DNA of 64,000 nt, from the NCBI RefSeq assembly GCF_000496835.1, contig NZ_KI543236.1, forward strand, positions 42,709 through 106,708. The letters run 5' to 3'. The notes under the pieces were generated by a model, which worked only from the letters and a program-made list of their open reading frames with translations, was not told where the DNA came from and did no database searches. Below, one piece after another: positions 52,057-60,258 of the stretch (position 1 is the stretch's first letter; each line of letters starts with the position of its first letter). The position numbers and the translations under genes are program-made. The stretch comes from Thalassobacillus devorans MSP14 (GTDB lineage Bacteria; Bacillota; Bacilli; Bacillales; Halobacillaceae).

Positions 52057-53619
52057 ATGTCTAAACTTGATTTATCTCAATTTGAGAAAAAACTGGCGGT
52101 CAGGAACCTCCAGGATAAAGATATTGATGCAATATTAAGATTACAGGCCGTCTGTTTCCCTAATATGGAACCATGGAAGCGCGAGCATCTGGAAAGTCAT
52201 TTGCGTCACTTCCCAGAAGGGCAGTTTGTTGTGGAATATGATGGCGATATCATCGGAAGTTGTTCCAGCCTGATTGTCAATTTTGATGAATATGATGATA
52301 AACATACCTGGGACGATATCACGGATGAAGGCTACATCACTAATCATGATGATGAGGGCTACAATTTATACGGAATCGAAGTGATGGTTCATCCGGATTT
52401 TCGCGGGATGAAAATCGGCCGGCGTCTCTATGAGGCACGAAAAGAATTGGCGCGCCAATTGAATTTGAAAAGTATCATTATCGGCGGTCGTATCCCCAAC
52501 TATCATAAATATGAACAGGAGCTTACACCCAGGGAGTATGTAGAGGAAGTTCTAAACAAAAATATCTATGATCCGGTCCTGACATTCCAGGTAATGAACG
52601 GATTTACGATTATGCGGATTAATCCGAACTACCTTCCGGATGATACCCAGTCCTCGAAGTATGCGACGTTGATGGAATGGAATAATGTAGATTACCGTGC
52701 CAGGACCAAACGTCATTTCAAGACAAGCTATCCAGTACGGATCATGGTCATTCAATATATGATGAAGAACATCGATTCGTTTGAAGAATTCGCGAGACAG
52801 TGTGAATACTATGTCGATGTCGCGGCCGACTTCGGCTCAGATTTTGCTGTTTTTCCTGAAATTTTCACGACACAGCTTATGTCATTTCTGGAAGAAAAAA
52901 TTCCCTCAAAAGCTGTGCGCAGATTATCAGAATTCACGGAAGACTATATTGAGCTGTTCACCCACCTGTCAGTAAAATACAACGTCAATGTTATCGGGGG
53001 CTCTCATTTTGTGGAAGAGGACGACCATATTTATAATATTTCCTATTTGTTCCGCAGAGATGGTACGATAGAAAAACAATATAAGATCCATGTCACTCCA
53101 AACGAACGCAAATGGTGGGGCATCCAGCCCGGGGATGCTGTCAAAGTTTTTGATACCGATTGCGGTAAAATCGCGATCCAGATCTGCTATGATATCCAAT
53201 TTCCAGAGCTTGCCCGCTATGCTGTCGATAAGGGTGCGAATATTATCTTCGTTCCTTTCTGTACCGATGACCGTCAGGGTTACTTACGGGTGCGTTATTG
53301 TGCCCAGGCCCGCGCGGTTGAGAACCAGGTTTACACTGTCATTGCTGGTACGGTAGGAAACCTTACTCAAGTGGAGAACATGGACATCCAGTATGCCCAG
53401 TCCGGCATTTTCACCCCGTCTGATTTTGAATTCGCAAGAGACGGGATTGTGGGGGAATGTAACGCTAATGTCGAGACAGTGGTCGTTGGCGATGTCGATC
53501 TGGAAATCTTAAGACGTCAGCGTAAGTCAGGTACGGTCAGGCAGTTGCATGACCGGAGAAGAGATTTGTTTGAATTGGACTATAAATTGGACACCATTGT
53601 CAAACCAGAACGCACATAA
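52057..53619 (+). CDS. yhcX: Bifunctional GNAT/carbon-nitrogen hydrolase, YhcX-like
   Basis: A 520-residue fusion. The N-terminal GNAT acetyltransferase domain (about 15-200) has the acetyl-CoA loop HPDFRGMKIGRRLYEARK. The C-terminal nitrilase-superfamily domain (about 230-500) has the full Glu-Lys-Cys triad: Glu in FAVFPEIFTTQ, Lys in YKIHVTPNERKWWG, and Cys in IAIQICYDIQFPE. The architecture and length follow B. subtilis YhcX (513). The substrate is not established. An SDR gene follows 17 bases later, probably in the same transcript. Confidence 0.9.
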   Translation: MSKLDLSQFEKKLAVRNLQDKDIDAILRLQAVCFPNMEPWKREHLESHLRHFPEGQFVVEYDGDIIGSCSSLIVNFDEYDDKHTWDDITDEGYITNHDDEGYNLYGIEVMVHPDFRGMKIGRRLYEARKELARQLNLKSIIIGGRIPNYHKYEQELTPREYVEEVLNKNIYDPVLTFQVMNGFTIMRINPNYLPDDTQSSKYATLMEWNNVDYRARTKRHFKTSYPVRIMVIQYMMKNIDSFEEFARQCEYYVDVAADFGSDFAVFPEIFTTQLMSFLEEKIPSKAVRRLSEFTEDYIELFTHLSVKYNVNVIGGSHFVEEDDHIYNISYLFRRDGTIEKQYKIHVTPNERKWWGIQPGDAVKVFDTDCGKIAIQICYDIQFPELARYAVDKGANIIFVPFCTDDRQGYLRVRYCAQARAVENQVYTVIAGTVGNLTQVENMDIQYAQSGIFTPSDFEFARDGIVGECNANVETVVVGDVDLEILRRQRKSGTVRQLHDRRRDLFELDYKLDTIVKPERT

Positions 53620-53636
53620 AGAAAGGAAGAGTCAAC

Positions 53637-54362
53637 ATGTTGAAAAATCAAGTTGCAATAATCACCGGGGCTTCCCGTGGTATCGGGAAGGAAGTCGCTC
53701 GTCAATTAGCAGAAAAAGATGTAAAACTCGCGATACTTGGAAGTTCTCAGGACATCCATGAAACAGCGGAAGAGCTGAAGCAGGAAGGTTATTTGAACGT
53801 ACAGTCCTTTATCGCTGATATAAGCAAAGAAAATGATGTGGAACGTGTAGTTGAAGCTACGAAAAAGGCCTATGGGAAAGTTGATATTCTTATTAATAAT
53901 GCTGGTATCGGGGCTTTCAAAAAAGTGGAAGATGTCACGGTAGAGGAATGGAATAAAACATTTGCCATCAACGTCCAAGGGGTGTTCCTTGCCACAAAAG
54001 CAGTGCTTCCAATCATGAAGAAAAATCAATTTGGTACCATTATTACCGTAGCTTCGGATGTATCCAGGTATACGATTCCAGAAGCGGGGTCGCTTTATAC
54101 GTCCACGAAATATGCCGTCCAAGGCTTTATGGGCGCAGTCGCTCAGGAAGTCCGTGAATATGGCATAAGGGTAGGAACAATCAACCCGGGAATGGTCGAT
54201 ACTTATTTTGCCAACAGTAAACAGGGTCTTCCAGAAAAAGAAGAATGGCTGAAGGTGGAAAATATCGCTGAATCAATCGTTTATATGGCAGGTGTTCCTA
54301 AACATATGCTGATTGACGAACTGCATTTGCATCCACTAACGCAAACCTATCCAAGGCCATAG
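53637..54362 (+). CDS. Short-chain dehydrogenase/reductase
   Basis: A 241-residue SDR oxidoreductase. The cofactor loop is GASRGIGKEVA, NNAG is present, the catalytic Ser is in VASDVSRY, and Tyr/Lys in YTSTKYA. It resembles the FabG/3-oxoacyl reductase group, but no fatty-acid genes are nearby, so the substrate is open. AAAGGAAGAG precedes the ATG. It is likely co-transcribed with yhcX. Confidence 0.88.
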   Translation: MLKNQVAIITGASRGIGKEVARQLAEKDVKLAILGSSQDIHETAEELKQEGYLNVQSFIADISKENDVERVVEATKKAYGKVDILINNAGIGAFKKVEDVTVEEWNKTFAINVQGVFLATKAVLPIMKKNQFGTIITVASDVSRYTIPEAGSLYTSTKYAVQGFMGAVAQEVREYGIRVGTINPGMVDTYFANSKQGLPEKEEWLKVENIAESIVYMAGVPKHMLIDELHLHPLTQTYPRP

Positions 54363-54393
54363 GTTTTTAGCCGTTTAAAAAATATAAAAGTTG

Positions 54394-54420
54394 AAAAGCA
54401 GCCATAGCGGCTGCTTTTTT
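54394..54420. terminator. Bidirectional terminator
   Basis: AAAAGCAGCC/GGCTGCTTTT with a short loop, between the SDR gene and the convergent yhdB-like gene. Confidence 0.85.
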
Positions 54421-54653
54421 TAAACCATCATAGCCGGAACTGTAGTAGCCATGGCATGATCGATATAGGAAAGTAAACTTTCATGAGACTCAAGCACTTG
54501 CTGTTCAGTAGAGGGATAATGAAAAGCGTGAAGAAACACTTCAATTTTTTTGGATAAAAATTGATCCTGCGTCCTCACCATCAAAATCAGCAAGTCATCC
54601 CATTGACCCCAGAGCGTAAAATACAACGCTTTATCATAGTCAGTGCAATACAT
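54420..54653 (-). CDS. YhdB-like protein, 77 residues
   Basis: A small soluble protein starting at ATG after AAAGGGG. The sequence DYDKALYFTLWGQWDDLLILMV followed by RTQDQFLSKKIEVFLHAFHY, helical and without Cys, resembles the B. subtilis YhdB family; I recognise this from the overall pattern and neighbourhood rather than from motifs. Its function is unknown. The stop codon overlaps the shared terminator. Confidence 0.6.
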   Translation of the reverse strand: MYCTDYDKALYFTLWGQWDDLLILMVRTQDQFLSKKIEVFLHAFHYPSTEQQVLESHESLLSYIDHAMATTVPAMMV

Positions 54654-54762
54654 CTTGTCGCCCCTTTCTAAAGCGAAGGGTTATCTTTATTATGTCCGCA
54701 GGACGTTTAAGTCTTCCTGTCGATTGGTACTAAAAATGTCAACACTTGACGGAATGAAACAG

Positions 54763-54787
54763 GTTTATCGACAGAAAATAAGGGTAA
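54763..54787 (+). promoter_or_regulatory. Sigma-B-type promoter of the 60-residue gene
   Basis: GTTTAT, 13 bases, then GGGTAA, 21 bases before the ATG: a close fit to the sigma-B pattern. Confidence 0.6.
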
Positions 54788-54808
54788 TCCATTGAAAGGA
54801 GCACTTCT

Positions 54809-54991
54809 ATGACCAGTCATAATGGCAGCAAAGGAAGTAAGAACCAAAGTTCACCGCGACGAACAGGTAAATTGCCGGGTGGGAAGATGAATGAAGAATT
54901 CGGGAAAGAAATCACTTCCGGCGACCAGAATAAAGGGAAAGAGTATCGTTCAAAAAAAGGTCCCAAAGCCAAAAAGACTCATAATAAGTAA
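54809..54991 (+). CDS. Small basic hydrophilic protein, 60 residues, predicted sigma-B target
   Basis: An ATG with AAAGGAG upstream. The product is Gly/Ser/Lys-rich (MTSHNGSKGSKNQSSPRRTG to KKGPKAKKTHNK) with no hydrophobic core, likely disordered. Such proteins are common in the general stress regulons of Bacillaceae, and the sigma-B-like promoter directly upstream supports that. A weak hairpin at about 54995-55034 may end the transcript. No family name is assigned. Confidence 0.65.
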   Translation: MTSHNGSKGSKNQSSPRRTGKLPGGKMNEEFGKEITSGDQNKGKEYRSKKGPKAKKTHNK

Positions 54992-55094
54992 CGATGGGTG
55001 CTCCGGTATTTTCTTCCGGGGCAACCGTCTTTACATAAAGAAAAATATGGTATAATCATTTTTGAATGATGTTGAGAGGAGCGGGGGTTCAGTC

Positions 55095-55595
55095 ATGGAA
55101 ATGGAAAGAGCAAAACAACTACTAATTGGCACGGATAGGAAAGAACAGCTATTTTTGTCCAATATATGGACGATTGCGGCATTCGGTCTCTTTTTGCTGT
55201 TCACCTTCACGGTAGCCGGGACAGATACTGCTTTACGTGTAATGGTCATCCTTACTGAAGTGATTGGGGTTCTGGCAATCGCTGCAGCAATTTTCGGCAT
55301 AGTCCAGTTATCAGGAGAACAACAATGGCTTTCGATTGCTAATGTCTCCTTTTTGAGTGTATGGGTGATCTTTGCAATCGGCTACGAAATCGGACTTAGT
55401 GAACCGATGAGTAATTATTGGATCTTATTTATTACATATTATATTTTCTTTATCGCATCACTTGTATTCATCCGCTTAGCTTACACAAGAATAACCAGTG
55501 TGTATAAAATAGTTCCACCTGTTTTTATGTTTTTGAATGCATTGTTGACTGTATATATGGTTTTCCTGAACATGTGGTGGGCACTGACATCTTAA
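55095..55595 (+). CDS. Five-TM membrane protein of unknown function
   Basis: A 166-residue integral membrane protein with five predicted segments spread over the whole length (about 25-45, 50-72, 80-100, 108-128, 135-155). The ATG at 55095 is seven bases after GGGGG; an upstream frame begins at 55062 but lacks a site. No family or motif is recognised. It is monocistronic with a clear terminator. Confidence 0.65.
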   Translation: MEMERAKQLLIGTDRKEQLFLSNIWTIAAFGLFLLFTFTVAGTDTALRVMVILTEVIGVLAIAAAIFGIVQLSGEQQWLSIANVSFLSVWVIFAIGYEIGLSEPMSNYWILFITYYIFFIASLVFIRLAYTRITSVYKIVPPVFMFLNALLTVYMVFLNMWWALTS

Positions 55596-55600
55596 CCTCA

Positions 55601-55628
55601 GATGAAGGCTTTTGCCTTCATCTTTTTT
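55601..55628 (+). terminator. Intrinsic terminator of the five-TM gene
   Basis: GATGAAGGC/GCCTTCATC with a TTTT loop, then T6. Confidence 0.85.
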
Positions 55629-55692
55629 GAAGTATAAAGTACTAAGGTTTTCTCCATAAGTTCATGGCGACAAGCCAAGTTTTCTAATAAAA
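55629..55692 (+). repeat. Terminator-linked dispersed repeat, copy 5
   Basis: AGTATAAAGTACTAAGG, then CGACAAGCCAAGTTTTCTAATA: the right half of the family, directly after the terminator. Confidence 0.7.
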
Positions 55693-55755
55693 AATTTAAT
55701 CGTTTATTCTTGGTAATTATGTGCTTTCCGTGCATAAACCTCCTCTTTTTTGGAA

Positions 55756-55784
55756 GGATAATCTACGACAAAGATTACATGCTA
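55756..55784 (+). promoter_or_regulatory. Sigma-G-type promoter of the yhcN-like gene
   Basis: GGATA, 17 bases, then CATGCTA, matching the forespore patterns GNATR and CATNNTA, 25 bases before the ATG. Confidence 0.5.
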
Positions 55785-55809
55785 ACCAAAAGAAGGAGGA
55801 AGTGTAAAA

Positions 55810-56463
55810 ATGAGAATAAAAACAATTGCTCTCAGCTTTCTTGCGACAACTGCTTTAGTAGCCTGCCAGGCTGATCCGGAAGAAGGAGCATTAAACGATG
55901 ACAATCTTAATGGTCCGGAGAATGTAGGTTTTGAAAGAAATGTAGATGAAATGGCTGACGGTGATGATCGCGATAACGGTAACAAGCGTAATACTAATTA
56001 TGAAGTGGCCGAACAAGCAGCAAAGACCATAACAGATCAAGTAGAAGGTGTCGATCGTGCCAACGTATTGACGACGCGTAATAACGCTTATGTCGCGGTA
56101 GTGATAGATGGTAAAGATAAAGGGGATAAAAATGGCATGAACAATGCTGCGAACGGTAATAACAACGATTTAGGGAATCAGATGAATAATGCCAATGGGG
56201 TACGTGATAATGGCAATGATAATAATGGTATGGACGTCGGCAGAAACGAAGACGGGGACGTCAGTGATGAAATGAAAAAGAAAATCGCCGATATTGTCAA
56301 AAACCAAAATGAAGATATCGATAATGTGTATGTCTCTTCAAACCCTGACTTTGTCGACTTGACTACAAACTATGCTAATGATGTTGATAGAGGAGAACCA
56401 GTTGAAGGATTCTTCCGTCAATTTGGTGAAATGGTCGATCGTATCTTCCCGGATGCAGAATAA
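55810..56463 (+). CDS. yhcN: YhcN/YlaJ family sporulation lipoprotein
   Basis: A 217-residue lipoprotein. The signal peptide ends at lipobox LVAC (Cys19). The YhcN/YlaJ domain (about 70-205) contains AAKTITDQVEGVDRANVLTTRN and the beta strand AYVAVVIDG, interrupted by a ~50-residue Asn/Gly/Asp-rich insertion (about 105-150, NNAANGNNNDLGNQMNNANG). YhcN sits in the spore inner membrane in B. subtilis. AAGGAGGAAG precedes the ATG, and a sigma-G-like promoter fits forespore expression. Confidence 0.88.
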   Translation: MRIKTIALSFLATTALVACQADPEEGALNDDNLNGPENVGFERNVDEMADGDDRDNGNKRNTNYEVAEQAAKTITDQVEGVDRANVLTTRNNAYVAVVIDGKDKGDKNGMNNAANGNNNDLGNQMNNANGVRDNGNDNNGMDVGRNEDGDVSDEMKKKIADIVKNQNEDIDNVYVSSNPDFVDLTTNYANDVDRGEPVEGFFRQFGEMVDRIFPDAE

Positions 56464-56468
56464 TCACA

Positions 56469-56505
56469 ACCAGGCTGTTGCCAGAAACAGCCTGGTTTAT
56501 ATTTT
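56469..56505 (+). terminator. Intrinsic terminator of yhcN
   Basis: ACCAGGCTGTT/AACAGCCTGGT, then TTATATTTT. Confidence 0.8.
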
Positions 56506-56580
56506 GCCAATAATAGGTTATCCAGCTACGCATTCTGTGCAGAAAAAAGTGCAGAATAATGGGTAGGGGAGGTGACCAAA

Positions 56581-56736
56581 ATGGCACAAGATGTGTTATG
56601 TGAAGTAAATAACTGTGTTTATTATAAAGAGGGAAACCGGTGTGGCGCATCAGAAATATATGTCGTGAGTCATGCTGGGAGTACGGCAGAAGACAGTAAA
56701 GAAACAGACTGTAAAACGTTTGAACCGAACCATTAA
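56581..56736 (+). CDS. DUF1540 domain protein, 51 residues
   Basis: An ATG after GGGAGGTGA opens a small Cys-rich protein. Cys at positions 7, 12, 21 and 44 (VLCEVNNC, NRCGA, TDCKTF) give the DUF1540 pattern of C-x4-C-x8-C-x22-C, with the typical N-C-x-Y-x-x-x-G core. Such proteins may bind metal and are common in spore-formers; some spore-surface proteins carry this domain. It has its own terminator. Confidence 0.8.
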   Translation: MAQDVLCEVNNCVYYKEGNRCGASEIYVVSHAGSTAEDSKETDCKTFEPNH

Positions 56737-56742
56737 ATAAAG

Positions 56743-56769
56743 CAGTGCCCCAAGATGGGCGCTGTTTTT
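56743..56769 (+). terminator. Intrinsic terminator of the DUF1540 gene
   Basis: CAGTGCCC/GGGCGCTG around a six-base loop, then T5. Confidence 0.75.
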
Positions 56770-56832
56770 AAAATTTACTATTACATATATAAGCATATAC
56801 CTTATAAGACCATTTAAGGTGGAGGTGGACGA

Positions 56833-56984
56833 ATGGAAAAAAAGATAGTATAGGTTGAGCGTGGGCAAATGTGTTGAAACTGCCTGGAGATAAAACACGA
56901 CTGACGATTTATTCGGCTTTTATGTGCGAACCGAATGCTGTGTATGCGAATTTGTTGAGATTAGTCAGCCGGCAATCAGGATAA
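56833..56984 (+). pseudogene. Possible decayed small gene
   Basis: GGAGGTGG precedes ATG 56833, but the frame stops after six codons (MEKKIV, TAG). A different frame from GTG 56871 stays open for 37 codons (LKLPGDKTRLTIYSAFMCEP then more, ending VSRQSG) to TAA 56982. One nonsense and one frameshift would join them into a protein of about 50 residues. Alternatively the six-codon ORF is a leader. The rest of 56985-57182 holds only the trxB upstream region with a TATAAT at 57090. Confidence 0.35.
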
Positions 56985-57182
56985 GAAACACGTAAACCGG
57001 GGACTTGGTCCACGTTTTTTCCAAAATAAAATTTCAAGTTGCGGGTTTTTCGAGACCATGTTTGGAAAATTCCCAGCTTGGTTAATAGGTATAATGGAAG
57101 GAATTATGCTTCATAAGCAAAAGGTTACATCATTTGGGTATACTATCATATAACGAATGAACTGTTAGGAGGAATAACAAAA

Positions 57183-58139
57183 ATGGCTCATAAAGCGATC
57201 ATTTTAGGAACAGGGCCGGCGGGGTTGACGGCCGCTGTCTATTTAGCGAGAGCAAACATGGAACCACTTGTCATCGAAGGCCCGGAACCAGGTGGACAAT
57301 TGACATTGACGACAGAAGTAGAAAACTATCCAGGATTTCCAGATGGCATCATGGGACCCGAACTTATGGATAATATGAAAAAACAGGCCCAGCGTTTCGG
57401 TGCGACATTTGAACGGGGCTGGGTGACAGAGGTCGATACATCAAACCGGCCTTTCAAGGTCTCCGTAGATGGTCTTGGAGAGCTCGAAGCAGATGCCCTG
57501 ATTGTTTCTACAGGCGCTTCAGCCAAGCTGCTTGGCATTCCGGGAGAGAAAGAAAACATGGGGAAAGGGGTCAGCACTTGTGCAACCTGTGATGGATTCT
57601 TTTTCCGGGATAAAAAAGTATTGATTGTCGGTGGCGGTGATTCCGCGATGGAAGAGTCCAACTTCCTGACCAAATTTGCAAGTGAAGTTAACATCGTCCA
57701 CCGTCGTCACGAACTGCGAGCTTCAAAAATCATGCAGGACCGTGCGAAGAACAACGATAAAATTACTTGGACTCTTAATAAAACGCCAGTTGAAGTACTT
57801 TCTGATGGGATGAAAGTTTCCGGTCTTAAAGTGAAGGATAATGATTCTGGTGAAGAGGAAATTATTGAAGCAGATGGGATTTTCATTGCCATTGGCCATA
57901 ACCCAAATACGAAATTTCTCAAGGGACAAGTCGATACAGATGAAAACGGATATATCCAGGTGACTCCTGGTACAACAAATACCAATATCCCTGGCCTATT
58001 CGCTTGTGGCGATGTCCAGGACAATAAATATCGCCAGGCAATTACGGCCGCAGGAACAGGCTGTATGGCAGCCATGGATGCCGAGAAGTATCTGGAAGGT
58101 GAAGTGACGATCGACTGGAGTCAAAACTTATCTTCGTAA
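57183..58139 (+). CDS. trxB: Thioredoxin reductase
   Basis: A 318-residue NADPH-dependent flavoenzyme that keeps thioredoxin reduced. FAD loop GTGPAGLTAAVYLAR near the N-terminus, redox-active CATC at Cys133/Cys136, NADPH loop VGGGDSAMEES, and the C-terminal FAD signature GLFACGDVQDNKYRQAITAAGTG (about 276-298). The length is typical of bacterial low-molecular-weight TrxB. GGAGG precedes the ATG. Confidence 0.96.
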   Translation: MAHKAIILGTGPAGLTAAVYLARANMEPLVIEGPEPGGQLTLTTEVENYPGFPDGIMGPELMDNMKKQAQRFGATFERGWVTEVDTSNRPFKVSVDGLGELEADALIVSTGASAKLLGIPGEKENMGKGVSTCATCDGFFFRDKKVLIVGGGDSAMEESNFLTKFASEVNIVHRRHELRASKIMQDRAKNNDKITWTLNKTPVEVLSDGMKVSGLKVKDNDSGEEEIIEADGIFIAIGHNPNTKFLKGQVDTDENGYIQVTPGTTNTNIPGLFACGDVQDNKYRQAITAAGTGCMAAMDAEKYLEGEVTIDWSQNLSS

Positions 58140-58144
58140 TAACC

Positions 58145-58176
58145 AAAAGCGTGCAGAATCAATCTGCACGCTTTTA
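58145..58176. terminator. Bidirectional terminator after trxB
   Basis: AAAAGCGTGCAGA/TCTGCACGCTTTT with a six-base loop, shared with the convergent MFS gene. Confidence 0.9.
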
Positions 58177-58182
58177 TGGTGT

Positions 58183-59418
58183 TTATTTTTTTAATGTTTC
58201 GTCCATACGGAAAGCAGTAATGAGACCTGCCAGGAACGGCATAAATGCAACCAGTGCGATAGACCAGCTGACACCAAGCATATCGGCGATGAGTCCGGCT
58301 AATAATGCCCCGAAAGCATAGCCGCTGTCACGCCAAAAGCGATAAACTCCCATCGAAGTAGCCCGCCAGTCAGGATGAGCGACATCACTGATTGATGCCA
58401 TGATTGTCGGATATACCATCGCTGTGCCGATCCCTAACAGGAGTGCTCCTAACAGCCATAAAGGGTGACTATTGACCATCAATATGAGCCATAGGGACAC
58501 AGCCTGGAGCCACATACCCGTAGTTATCAGCCATTTTCGACCGATACGGTCGCTTAACACACCAGTGAATAACTGGAAGAATCCCCAGGCTGCTGGATAA
58601 ACAGCTACGACCGTTCCAATTTGCCCGACGGATAAACCGCCAGATGCAAAAAATATCGGAAATAACCCCCACGCCATTCCGTCTTTCAAGTTTGTAGTGA
58701 GACCCGCAAAACTGCTGCTTGCCAGGTTTTTATTTTTCCAGGTCGTACGGTTGAATACTTCTTTTGTCGAGAGCGCGTCCGTCATTTGTTGCGTTTCACT
58801 TTTAGCCTGGACTTTTAAATGTTTATCTGTATTCTTGGAAAATAGAGATAGAATGAACCCGATGATCACGGTAACGATTCCTATAAAAAAAGGTTCTGGA
58901 CTTAATGAATAGCTGGAAGCTACATACCCTGAAACTGCTGCCATCAATGCAACACCGATATATCCGGCGAACTCGTTGAAACCGACCGCCAATCCGCGCT
59001 GTGTCGGCTTGGCCAGATCCACTTTCATATTTACCGTCATCGACCAGGTTAATGCCTGATTAATTCCAAGTAGAACGTTGGCAAAAATAATGACCCACCA
59101 GGCATGTGCAAAAATGACGAGCAAGGGGACAGCTAAACCGATTCCCCACCCAAGCAGGAGGACGTATTTTCTTCCAATCCGATCAGCCAGTCCTCCAGCA
59201 AAGAAATTGACGATCGCTTTAGAAAAACCGAAACTCACAATGAAGGAAAGAGCGGCACTCGTAGAGGCCAGACCAAATTGTTCTTCGCCGATTATCGGCA
59301 GAATTGTCCTTTCCAGTCCAACCATCGAACCGACAAAAAAGTTGATTAGAACGAGTAAGGAAAATTGTACGATATTTTCTTTTACACCGACTTGTATTTT
59401 ATTTAACGATCCTTCCAT
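58183..59418 (-). CDS. MFS transporter
   Basis: A 411-residue 12-segment major facilitator. The start is ATG 59418, seven bases after AGGTG; a GTG at 59424 is the alternative. The MFS loop motif is present twice, GGLADRIGRKYVLLLGWG in the first half and GVLSDRIGRKWLITTGMWLQ in the second. It lies 34 bases downstream of the ArsR-rhodanese gene and is probably in the same transcript, so it may export or import a sulfur or metalloid-type compound. That is inference. Confidence 0.88.
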   Translation of the reverse strand: MEGSLNKIQVGVKENIVQFSLLVLINFFVGSMVGLERTILPIIGEEQFGLASTSAALSFIVSFGFSKAIVNFFAGGLADRIGRKYVLLLGWGIGLAVPLLVIFAHAWWVIIFANVLLGINQALTWSMTVNMKVDLAKPTQRGLAVGFNEFAGYIGVALMAAVSGYVASSYSLSPEPFFIGIVTVIIGFILSLFSKNTDKHLKVQAKSETQQMTDALSTKEVFNRTTWKNKNLASSSFAGLTTNLKDGMAWGLFPIFFASGGLSVGQIGTVVAVYPAAWGFFQLFTGVLSDRIGRKWLITTGMWLQAVSLWLILMVNSHPLWLLGALLLGIGTAMVYPTIMASISDVAHPDWRATSMGVYRFWRDSGYAFGALLAGLIADMLGVSWSIALVAFMPFLAGLITAFRMDETLKK

Positions 59419-59452
59419 ATCCACTCACCTCAAAAATAGCATGCTGCTTTCA

Positions 59453-60112
59453 TTAATGATTATGATTCGCCTGGTATTGCTGCCATTCATGGAAACCTGC
59501 TTCTAAGCGGGCTGCTTGATACCCTTGTTCCTTAAGAAATTCGACGGCCTGGGTAGCATATACACAATAAGGGCCTCGGCAGTAAGCGATAATTTCTTTA
59601 TTTTTCGGCAGTTTCTTTAAATGTTCATGCAATTCCCCGACAGGTATCGATAGCGCCCCGTCTATATGTCCACTTGAAAATTCTGTATGGGGTCTTACAT
59701 CTATCAGAACATGGCTGTCCTCTGCCTTAAGGTCGACCCAATCCTCCAGTGCAATGGTTTCTAATTGATCTCCTTTTACAATAACATCCTCGCGTAAGTG
59801 ATTAATTTCAGGAATTTGATCTTCGGCAATAGATTTAATAGAAAATAATACAGCTACCACCCTGTGGCTGGCCAGGTGATAAATGACATAATTTTTATTT
59901 TTTTGGTAATCAACCAGGCGGGCGTCGAGCAATGTTTGTAAATGTTTGGACGTATTAGCCATGGTCATATTACTCTCCTGCGCCAGTGTTTCTACTGATT
60001 TAGGAGATTGTGAAAGTAAATCTAACAATTCAAATCGTTTGGGGCTTGATAAGACTTTTCCCACCCGGGCGAATTCACCATATACACGGTCTTTAAATGT
60101 TCTGGCATCCAA
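59453..60112 (-). CDS. ArsR-family regulator fused to a rhodanese domain
   Basis: A 219-residue fusion. The N-terminal winged helix of the ArsR type (about 15-90) has RFELLDLLSQSPKSVETLAQ and the recognition helix NMTMANTSKHLQTL. The C-terminal rhodanese domain (about 120-212) has the active-site Cys in YCRGPYCVYA. TTG 60112 is favoured since GGAGGTG lies eight bases upstream. A perfect palindrome overlaps the region just upstream, likely its operator. It probably senses sulfide, persulfide or a related species and controls the following MFS gene; the signal is inference. Confidence 0.85.
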   Translation of the reverse strand: MDARTFKDRVYGEFARVGKVLSSPKRFELLDLLSQSPKSVETLAQESNMTMANTSKHLQTLLDARLVDYQKNKNYVIYHLASHRVVAVLFSIKSIAEDQIPEINHLREDVIVKGDQLETIALEDWVDLKAEDSHVLIDVRPHTEFSSGHIDGALSIPVGELHEHLKKLPKNKEIIAYCRGPYCVYATQAVEFLKEQGYQAARLEAGFHEWQQYQANHNH

Positions 60113-60129
60113 AGGATACACCTCCAAAC

Positions 60130-60155
60130 TATTCAACCATTCAGTTGAATAGTAG
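60130..60155. promoter_or_regulatory. Palindromic operator of the ArsR-rhodanese regulator
   Basis: ACTATTCAAC/GTTGAATAGT, ten-base perfect arms around six bases, just upstream of the regulator start: the typical size and place of an ArsR/SmtB operator. Confidence 0.65.
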
Positions 60156-60198
60156 CATGCGGCCTTATTTTTTGTAAATGTGTAAAGTTTATTCCTTG

Positions 60199-60228
60199 CT
60201 CATCATTCTTCCTAGAAACTCATACATT
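60199..60228 (+). promoter_or_regulatory. Candidate sigma-E promoter of spoVR
   Basis: CTCATCAT, 14 bases, then CATACATT, close to the sigma-E patterns KTCATATT and CATACAMT, 30 bases before the start codon. B. subtilis spoVR is a sigma-E gene. Confidence 0.5.
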
Positions 60229-60258
60229 AGAGTAATACTCAATAAGGGGGAGAACTAA

